Assembly: GCA_950022655.1 (NCBI GenBank)
Contig: OX465583.1
Span: 30,531,360 to 30,595,359 of the forward strand
Direction of reading: 5' to 3'
DNA length: 64,000 nt
DNA from: Alentia gelatinosa
Lineage: Eukaryota; Annelida; Polychaeta; Phyllodocida; Polynoidae
This document shows, piece by piece, positions 55,621 to 64,000 of this stretch. The translations under genes and the position numbers were made by a program. How positions within the stretch are numbered: position 1 is the stretch's first letter; each line of letters starts with the position of its first letter. Under the pieces are notes generated by a model. It had not been told where the DNA came from. It did no database searches and saw only the letters and a list, made by a program, of their open reading frames with translations.

Positions 55621-57711
55621 TATTGACTAGAAGATCTACGGCCGTCTAGCGTAAACGCCGGGTTAAAAACATTTGGTAAATCATAGCCAAAGGGCACTTT
55701 TGACACCAAACATATCAATATTATAACGATATTAGCTTTAGTTTAGCATTGCCTAACTCCGAAAAAATAAATCCGCCTATTTCTTCTTTTACTTGGTGGA
55801 CCTTCATAATTTCTCTCTGTACCTATTCTTCCAAGATGTCTCCGTTTTATATAATGAATTGGCGATAATCTTACTTATTATCTAGTAGTTTTTTAATTTA
55901 CGTATGCGATGGTAGCACTTCTCTTTGGAACCGTTGACTTCCCAAGACCATTAACCGTAGAGTTCTGTATATTTATTACCCCCGAAGAAGCTAGAAAATA
56001 GCTGAACCACTGGGGCCTATTCCAAACACTTATCGCTGTATCCACACATCCCCACCAGAAGACCAAAGCTATTGATCACTCAGAGTTATTTATTGCGGTT
56101 TTTTTAACCCGAAGTAAAGAACTCGCACCAGGCTACTAACTATCACTTTGATTAATTATATTTTTCAGCTTGATTTTCCCAAGTGTGCATATATATGTTC
56201 CACTACACTGACGTTCATTATATTATGGCTTTGAGTTTTCTCCCCTATTGAGGACCCTTCCCCTATTTGTGAAGGGGGCGGGGCTATTTATTCCGAAGCG
56301 GGGGAAAATTGTAGTTATGTTTAGGATATTACCTTCGGCCAAATAACTCATTTACCTTTTAAGATTTGTATTAAATACAACATATTCATTAAAGAGGTGT
56401 AATCACTTCAGAGGATACAAATTAGGAACCATGTGCGGGCCCTCGGTTTACTTCTTATGGTTTTGTTTTTATAGTGTATCTTTTACTGTGAGAAGGAGTA
56501 TCTAAGGCATTGAGAAATTATTGTTGGTCAATACCGGCTACCAGATGTCGGATGGTGCTGTGTAGTCCATAGAGTGTCCTTTCATGTACGCTGGCATAAT
56601 TTGCCCGATGCTTGAAGCCTTACATTGGATAAAATAATTTACATCATATAGGTTTCCCATTTATCTAAAATTCTGAAAACATCAACAGATTAATTTGACT
56701 TTGTTCGAGCGCCAAAAAATAAGTGCTAACAGGGCGTTATACAATTACCAGGATATGCATGCTACTATTTCTACACTCAATTTTGAGACAATATCAGTCG
56801 TGCGTCATGGATTTAATGTTGACTGCTAGACTCTGCTACGTCATGCGTTACTCATAGAGACATTCACAACATACAGGCACATCCTGTTTATTTTACAAAA
56901 TGAATTATCGCACCACCTTCCAAGTACAAAAGAATCAGTAATTGTCGGTATCCCAGCAAATATTGGGCTAATAGATTGTGTTGTATATCCACAGTGGAAT
57001 TGAGACAAACAAGTTATGAATACTTCCACAAGATTGTCTTTAGTTCCTCACATTGGCGTTTTCATAGGCCGTCATGGTGAAATATGAATCTGAAGCGAAG
57101 GCATGTCACTTCTCACTACCAGGGGTAGAAATCAATGGCGGTTCTTTCAAGACAGCAAAGGATAGTGGGATTGAGTTTCGTCTGGAGTCCGGCAATCATG
57201 CGAACAAACACCACTGTCTTAAGGATAGACTTCTAAATTTAGGGCTTAATCAAATTGTACGACTCTTTATCGGCAACATAAAAGGCGAGACCACGACTGT
57301 TCTGTTACAAGGGGCTTATGCCAAACTTATCTCTAAGGGAAAATTATCTAAATTGCTAGTCCTCTGTGTTATACCAACTCACAATATTGCACATTGGAGA
57401 TGAATATTGGGCGCGCCCAGTCAAGTTAGTCCTGAGGTCAGAGCCAGTCTGAAGGCTCAAGTGTGTTTGGTAGTACATACGATGTTTTATGATTATTTCT
57501 AGAGCCCCTGAATCTTCTGATTCCGAATCTGCTTCGTGCCAGTTTGTATGGGCTCAGCATTTTGAGTTATAACTATTTGAAAATAAAAAATAATTTAATT
57601 CTAGGAAAAATAAGGAAAAATTGTGCAAATCTGTCAAATCTATGATTATTTAGCCATTCTAGCCTTATTAAGCACATAACTGAGTGCTGATAATATCTAA
57701 GAACATATTAA
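55621..57711. other. Unassigned sequence with one open frame of unknown value (57,074-57,403)
   Basis: A 109-codon ATG frame at 57,074-57,403 on the plus strand contains HFSLPGVEINGGSFKTAKD but no domain I recognise. It could be chance. Nothing else gene-like was seen. Confidence 0.25.
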
Positions 57712-57719
57712 CCCTTTAA

Positions 57720-58048
57720 CCCTTTAAGGACAACTGCCTGGGGTCCAGCTAGTCCCATAAGGACGGATACTGGTGGCAGTCTCGCTGGCTACAGGACGGC
57801 CACATAATAGTAAAAACTGATATCCAAGTTTGTAATCATGCAATATGATACATAATCATAAATATTTTATTTCTTTTTAATAGAAATACCAAATATGATA
57901 TTATATCTACATTTTCTGAAGATTTTTTGAATATTGCTCTATTATTTCTTTGTTAAAACATTTTTCTTAATATTGGGGCAATGATACCTCAAGGCATCAT
58001 GCATCTTTAGTGCGGTGATGCCTCCAGGCATCATGCGTCCTTAAAGGG
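57720..58048. mobile_element. piggyBac-type MITE copy B, left half of a tandem dimer
   Basis: It begins TTAACCCTTTAAGGAC, with an extra TTAACCC step outside (TTAA at 57,708 and 57,716), and ends GTCCTTAAAGGGTTAA. Subterminal palindromes of the form GATGCCTC(A/C)AGGCATCAT lie near the right end. The interior contains TTGAATATTGCTCTATTATT. There is no coding sequence. The TTAA at 58,049-58,052 is shared with copy C. Confidence 0.82.
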
Positions 58049-58050
58049 TT

Positions 58051-58409
58051 AAGGACGGGTGCCTGCGGCCGAGCCATCCCCTTAAGGAAGGGTGATGGTG
58101 GCAGTTTCTCCCGCTAGGGGACGGGCACATATTTGTTAAAAACTATTATTTGAAAGTTCAATCATGTGATATGAAACATAATCCTAAATATTGTATTTTT
58201 TCAGAATAGAAATATTAATTGTGGTGTTAGACCTATATTCTGTGAAAATTTGAATAATATTGCTCCATTATTTATTTGTTTAAAACGAATTTGTATATTT
58301 TGGAATAATGATGCCTCAAGGCATCATTCACCCTGGGCCGGTTGATGCCTTAAGGCATCATTCGCCCTGAGCCGAATGATGCCTCAAGGCTTCATTCGCC
58401 CTTAAAGGG
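58051..58409. mobile_element. piggyBac-type MITE copy C, right half of a tandem dimer
   Basis: It follows copy B in the same orientation, starting AAGGACGGGTGCC without its own CCCTTT, and ends CCCTTAAAGGG before TTAA at 58,410-58,413. Three GATGCCT(C/T)AAGGC units precede the right end. The interior GAATAATATTGCTCCATTAT matches copy B with many differences, so the dimer is old or was formed from diverged members. Confidence 0.78.
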
Positions 58410-58413
58410 TTAA

Positions 58414-58949
58414 TTAGCTATAGTGTTATTATGATTAAATTAATTGATAATAATCATTGTTTCAATGCGTATTTTACTATGTGAATAGTAAAAAGCCCTA
58501 TGGAGTAGGAGAAGTTGAGAACATGAGATTGAAGAGTGTTTGTAGGATGGGTTGGTGGTTCCTTCCTTGTTGGCGTCCCAGGGTTGAAGTGGATGCAGGC
58601 AGCTTGGAGTGGAGTGGTCAAGTGACCGGGACCACATGACCGGAACCACTTGAGTGAGTCCTTAACGACCAGGAGTGAGTCCCTAGTGACTATGCTCTGT
58701 TTCACATTAACTCTTCAGTTAGCCCCAATGACTAACACAAAGCACAGGTATGGACATTTCTTGAGTACAAGTAGAAGTATGAAATAACTTTTAGAGGTCC
58801 ATAATAACATAAAATTTAGAGATAAGAGATAGTTTGCGTGCTATTGAGAAGCCAAAGGCCAGAGTCCACAGAGTGGAAAAATCTGTAGACGATGACTATA
58901 GTGAGGGAAAGGAAAGAGGGGTTGTTGAAGAGAGAACTGATGTCAAATA
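58414..58949. other. Unassigned sequence
   Basis: A GTGACCGGGACCACATGACC-like repeated stretch lies near 58,620-58,700. No gene was recognised. Confidence 0.3.
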
Positions 58950-58950
58950 T

Positions 58951-59663
58951 TTCTCCAGGGCAATTGCCAAGGCAATTGCTCCATGGTTGGGAAGGTTCAA
59001 GTTCAGTAGGTGGGCCGCAGGCAGCTGTCAGGGGAGGGGGCAATGGCCAGCCGGCCCCGGGTCGGGGCCCTGGCCTTGCTTAGGTAGATGGCCGGCAATT
59101 GATCCATGGGTGGGAACATTTGAGTTTAGTAGGTGGGCAGCAGGCATCTCCGGGTGCCACAGGCCCCGGCGGCATGAAATGGAGCCACAGGCACACTTTT
59201 AGGTGAGGGGGCGGTGGCCGGCTGGCCCAGGCTCAGGGCCCAAGCCCGGGCCTGGCGGCCAGTGGTATTCCAGAGAGGAGGGTGCCTGAGGCATGGAGGG
59301 CAACCTGCAGTGGACCTGCGGTGGACCTGTGGGTCCCGAGGGGCGGTGGCGATGACCCGGAGAACCTGGGAGGGTCCCGAGCTCCTGGTACCCAGGATTT
59401 GTTTGGCCCTGAGCTTTGAGGACATGTGTGAGACATGTGGTGTGGAGGTGAGGCTGGAGAAGAAGGATGTGTGTGCTGCATGACGACATATGAAGAGGTG
59501 GCTTGGCAGACATGCGAGGCGTGAAGAGAAGCTCGGGGTAAACACCAGTAGACAGGTGTGAACAGATGAGAAGAGATGAGGAGGTCAGCAAGACGTGTGG
59601 TGAACGACTGAGGTCCGAGTTGAGGGGGTTAGTCGTCTATGAATTTCTTCTCCAGGGCAATTG
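58951..59663. repeat. G-rich island with an internal duplication, bounded by TTCTCCAGGGCAATTG direct repeats
   Basis: The 16-bp phrase TTCTCCAGGGCAATTG occurs at 58,951 and 59,648. Between them, a unit containing CATGG(T/G)TGGGAA followed by AG(T)AGGTGGGC(C/A)GCAGGCA is present twice (about 58,975 and 59,100), each copy followed by a G-rich GGCC block. Frames on both strands are open because of composition. One reads FSRWAAG in both units, which reflects the DNA duplication rather than a domain. The identity is unknown; an LTR-like or minisatellite origin is possible. Confidence 0.45.
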
Positions 59664-59845
59664 GCAATTGGAATATATAAATCGAGTCACGTTACCCCAA
59701 GGGGATAAAAGGCTGGGGGCCTTTGACGAGGAGAGGTGAGATGTGGCGAGTAGGTGTAGACACACATAGACCATCTGGACAGAGTTGAAGTGTAAGTTTT
59801 TGTAAAACATAAAGTCTTACTTCTTTGACCTTTTTCTGGACTTAA

Positions 59846-60204
59846 CCCTTTCGCGACCGCTGCTGCTATTTGGCAGCACCATAGAAATACCAATGCTGCC
59901 AAATGGCAGCACCACGGGAGAACTGCTGCTGCCAAATGGGGGCACCATAGAAAAACCGTGCTGCCCAAATAAAATGAAATATTAGAGCAATATTCATGAA
60001 ATCTTTACAAAATGTAGATATTATATCATATTTAGTATTTCTATCCAAAAGAAACATAATTTCTATGGTTATACATGGTATTAGGTAATTACAAACTTGA
60101 ATTATGATTTTAACCAGAGTGTGCCGGTCGTCTAGGGGGACAAATTGCCACCAGCACGCGTCCTTAAGGGAGTAGCTTGGTCACACTCACCAGTATGGAA
60201 AGGG
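59846..60204. mobile_element. piggyBac-type MITE copy D (inverted relative to B and C)
   Basis: It is flanked by TTAA at 59,842-59,845 and 60,205-60,208, with ends CCCTTTCGCGACC and AGTATGGAAAGGG. The interior AATATTAGAGCAATATTCAT is the inverse of the matching part of copy B, so this is the same family in the other orientation. The subterminal palindromes differ completely: CTGCCAAATGGCAGCAC units instead of GATGCCTCAAGGCATC. Confidence 0.82.
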
Positions 60205-60882
<678 letters not shown>

Positions 60883-60959
60883 CATGAAACCAATTAATAA
60901 TAGAATAGTGTAATAAATAATATGAACAATAATTGACACAAAGGCGTGGATGGCGGAAT

Positions 60960-61283
60960 AATTAGTAAAACAGGGTTTATTAAAAAGGTAACATTGGGAC
61001 CTTCCCCTGCCTATACATCAAGAATTACAGGTAAGCTAAAGCTTGAAACCTGAAATAGTAAGATTAAAAACGAACTGCTCGGTTGAGCAAATGGCAGGGG
61101 AATGAGGATTTGAAGCTACGGGCGTCACCAAGTAACCTCCGGCTACCGCATCAGTAACCGGGATACCTAGAAGAGTGGGTGTGACGCCCAAAACAACAAC
61201 AACAACAACAACAAGACCGCAGTGAATATTTGCGGGAGTTATATTGGTTGATAATTTATATTTATATAAGCATGGTTATATAG

Positions 61284-61284
<1 letters not shown>
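60960..61284. other. Unassigned sequence with an AAC trinucleotide run
   Basis: An AAC repeat of about nine units lies at 61,194-61,221. The stretch before it (ACAGGGTTTATTAAAAAGGT onward) recalls retroelement ends, but no element could be delimited. Confidence 0.35.

Positions 61285-61365
<81 letters not shown>
61285..61365. repeat. TA microsatellite, about 81 bp
   Basis: This is an uninterrupted alternating TA tract. Confidence 0.95.
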
Positions 61366-61368
<3 letters not shown>

Positions 61369-62688
61369 AAAGTATCTATGATCGGTCCCTCAACTAACCC
61401 CTTAATTCAACATTAAAGATAACGTTGAGCAAAGTTTGGGAGCAATGTTTCATGAAAGGTTTATTTTGGGGATGCTAACATCGTCATATCCCCTATGACT
61501 TGAGTGCCGTAACATGAACTAAAGGTACAAATGGAATCCTGGATTGGGTGGGTACTTACAGGCTGTCGAGAAATCAGTGATGCATGCATGAGAGGAGAGT
61601 GTAGAGACCACAGGCATGCAGCATGGACAACACAGTCTATGCGAAATAGAGACCTGCCAAATTGTTGCTGCAGAATCTTGGCAAAGTTCACACAGCTTCG
61701 CTCCTGCCCAGCTTTCTGCTCTGCTCCTGGTCCATCATCTGTCTCTGCACTCAGCCTTCTCTGCTCTCACCTCAGGATTTGCCTGTGCCCCCCCAAATTC
61801 CCTCTTTTTATTTCATCTCATCACCCTTTGTTCCCTAGCATTGGCCACTCGCCTCAGGACACGTTACTTCACCAGGGTTGGGGATCTGGTTGTGTCCAAG
61901 CCTCATTGGCTGACCCTCCCATGAGCGTACTCGCTGACATCACATGATCAGCCTTGGATGGAGTGTGTCCCATATTGTTCTATCCATTATCTGTTGACTG
62001 GAGTCCTTACCTATCCAGTAACGGTTTTGATACTCTACATATACCACATAAAATACAATTCTGAACTAACTACAATATAACAAATGATAGCTGCAAATTA
62101 CACACTGATATAAATGGTTACACTCAGGCCCATATTGACGAAATCTAAACGAAATCCTTGCAGCTCAACTACAATATTTCACATATATATGGTCGAATCC
62201 CACAAAAGTGGTGCAATTTTGACATTTTTATCTTAATCATTTATCTTCCAATTAGATTTTGACTACAGGAGCAAATATAATTATAATAAAGAAAAGTATA
62301 TTGGTGGCCTTATTTCAGGGAATAGAGATATGAGATGATTTGTCAAAAACGGATTTTTTTTTAGTTTTTTAAAGCTTCTTCGACTAATGTAGGTATAATA
62401 ATAACCATTTTTATCGATATTTGAGCGTTTATAGTAATAGGGAAACCAAAGTCTCGCTAACTTGGTAAGGCTCGGTAACTTTGACTTTCTTTCACCGGAA
62501 CATAGCTTCCTTCTAATACCAGAATGAGTTTTAAAACAATAATATGATCAAAAAGACCAGCCACGGAGAGGTAGAAATGCAGTCTATTATATAGAGCCAT
62601 GAAATTGTGGAATTTGATTCCTGCTAGTTTGCAAAATATTGTAACAAAATAGTTTTTAAAAAATTAAAAAATATCTATTAAAACGTTC
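61366..62688. other. Unassigned sequence
   Basis: A somewhat C-richer stretch (about 61,530-61,950) has open frames without a recognisable domain. The rest is AT-rich. Confidence 0.3.
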
Positions 62689-62800
62689 AAACGCTGGGCG
62701 ATATTCACTCAGCTTCGCGTTGTTCATATATCGCTCCGTGTTTGAATTCGTGGAGAACGGTGACTATGACCAAAACTTGTTGGTTTCTTCTTTAGTATTG
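62689..62800 (+). repeat. Dispersed repeat, copy without the Ngaro insertion
   Basis: The segment GCGATATTCACTCAGCTTCG, through TTGTTCATATATCGCTCCGT, to GTGGAGAACGGTGACTATGA and CCAAAACTTGTTGGTTTC matches the left flank (49,760-49,824) and right flank (55,253-55,287) of the Ngaro element, joined without a gap. The target core AATG corresponds here to AACG at 62,756-62,759. Confidence 0.85.
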
Positions 62801-64000
62801 ACTCTAGGCAAAATCAAGGCCCTGCGTCCACTGTGCTCCCGATACCCTACAATAGGCCTTATGATGCGTGCAGCTGGGTGCATCCTTGGGTGTATTGGCT
62901 TCAGATTAAAGTTGACTTTTTGATGCGATATCGATTTGTGTTTGGAGATGAATCATATGTCCTATCGGAGTGTATTGGGAGGTCAGTGGACGCCGAACAG
63001 AATTCTGCTTCTGATTATTTGTACCAAGAGATGTTTCCTCAGTGATACGAAATGTCAGTAGTTGTGCCGAAGTACATATTGATTTAGGCAGAAATAATTG
63101 ACTTGTAATATCTATCCCTATTTCCAACTCAAGATTAATTGACCAAAAGTGGACGTTCTATATAAGTGCCTAGCAGATGGCTGAGGAATCAGGGTAGGTT
63201 ATGTGCTCTGTATCTAGCATTATCAAGTTTAGCCATAACCGATTCCTCCGATGCAATCACTTCCAGCTCGTATTTAATTCATGTTGATTGTATCACCTTA
63301 AAAACAAGTGATTAGCAAACTGAATCGCTTGCAAATTCAACAGAGTTGAGTCAGCAGTTGCGCAGAGTGTAGATTATGTTTGGGGCCTTATACATCTTCA
63401 ATGATGTATTGGCAACTATTCAGTATCAACCGATTAGTTTTTAGTCGGACTTCCCAGGCGTGACATCCAGTCCCCTATGTGATTGATGGAGAGGTATTCT
63501 GCTGGAGTCAGGGGGAAATGTTTTCGTTCTGCTACATGGCACATTCGACTGACCCAATTTAACACTCTCTTTTGTCACGATCTGAAACATGGCCCATTGT
63601 CGAGCCAGTCTTGGCTATGGTTGGGTACTCGTCTGACAGTGTTTCGTGTCATAGGAGCATGGCTTTGAACCAATCAATTAAAGTTTTTGTTTGTCTGTTT
63701 CAATTTTACGTTCATTCAGGATTCAGCTTTTTCTCACTGGTTTTACATCCCTAGGGTTGGTGATCGAATATATGAGATAAATTTAATTAGAAATCTCACC
63801 CCTAAACATGCCACTGAGTTGGGAGCTCCTTTACTTCCCACACCACATAACTAGTGAGAGGGTTAAGATTTGATGCATTTATCAATTCTATGGGAGGCCA
63901 TATATAGTGATGGCACTTATAAAGGTGTACCACGATTATATATATTGTTCAAATTGTGATTTTTATTTTGACTGGAGGCTAGAGTGGTAATTATCTGTGC
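62801..64000. other. Unassigned sequence
   Basis: No gene or delimitable repeat was found. TGAGATAAATTT and AAATCTCACCCCTA near 63,772-63,810 vaguely resemble the TTTATCTCACCCC ends found elsewhere. Confidence 0.3.

Overview
This window looks like repeat-dense, AT-rich, non-coding DNA from an animal genome. I could not recognise any host gene exon, rRNA gene, complete tRNA gene, CRISPR array or prokaryotic operon. The repeat content (an intact Ngaro-type tyrosine-recombinase retrotransposon, LINEs of the Jockey/CR1 type, TTAA-flanked CCCTTT/AAAGGG MITEs, many foldback elements, long TA microsatellites) fits an aquatic invertebrate or another non-mammalian metazoan. The species cannot be named from the sequence alone.

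Layout. 1-9 kb: a decayed LINE on the minus strand (about 1,735-2,740), then a nearly full-length but frameshifted LINE on the minus strand (5,111-8,398, endonuclease plus reverse transcriptase) that is itself split at a TTAA by a 368-bp MITE. 9-39 kb: mostly unassigned AT-rich DNA with scattered foldback/TIR elements, a degenerate satellite of about 143 bp (15.3-16.2 kb), an 843-bp GGGCCC-ended element (27.8-28.7 kb) and minisatellites. 39.3-41.6 kb: a 5'-truncated LINE on the plus strand with a 549-codon reverse transcriptase frame and a poly(A) tail. 42-49.7 kb: copies of several short repeat families, many of which also occur elsewhere in the window.

49,821-55,252 is the centrepiece. It is a structurally complete Ngaro/DIRS-group retrotransposon with split direct repeats A1-ORFs-B1-A2-B2. 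Its open frames encode a Gag-like protein, reverse transcriptase/RNase H, and a tyrosine recombinase whose ORF overlaps the RT frame. The A copies are identical by eye and the B copies match except in the last few bases, so the insertion is recent. It sits inside a dispersed repeat; a second copy of that repeat without the insertion lies near 62.7 kb. Comparing the two shows the target site and a 4-bp AATG shared by both ends, the internal B1/A2 junction and the inferred target.

55-64 kb: more unassigned DNA, three further TTAA MITEs related to the one in the LINE (two as a head-to-tail dimer, one inverted), a GC-rich island near 59 kb, and long TA tracts. The three Ngaro proteins would act together in the family's expected cycle: Gag packaging, RT/RNase H copying, then recombinase integration of a circular DNA. 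The other elements appear non-autonomous or dead.
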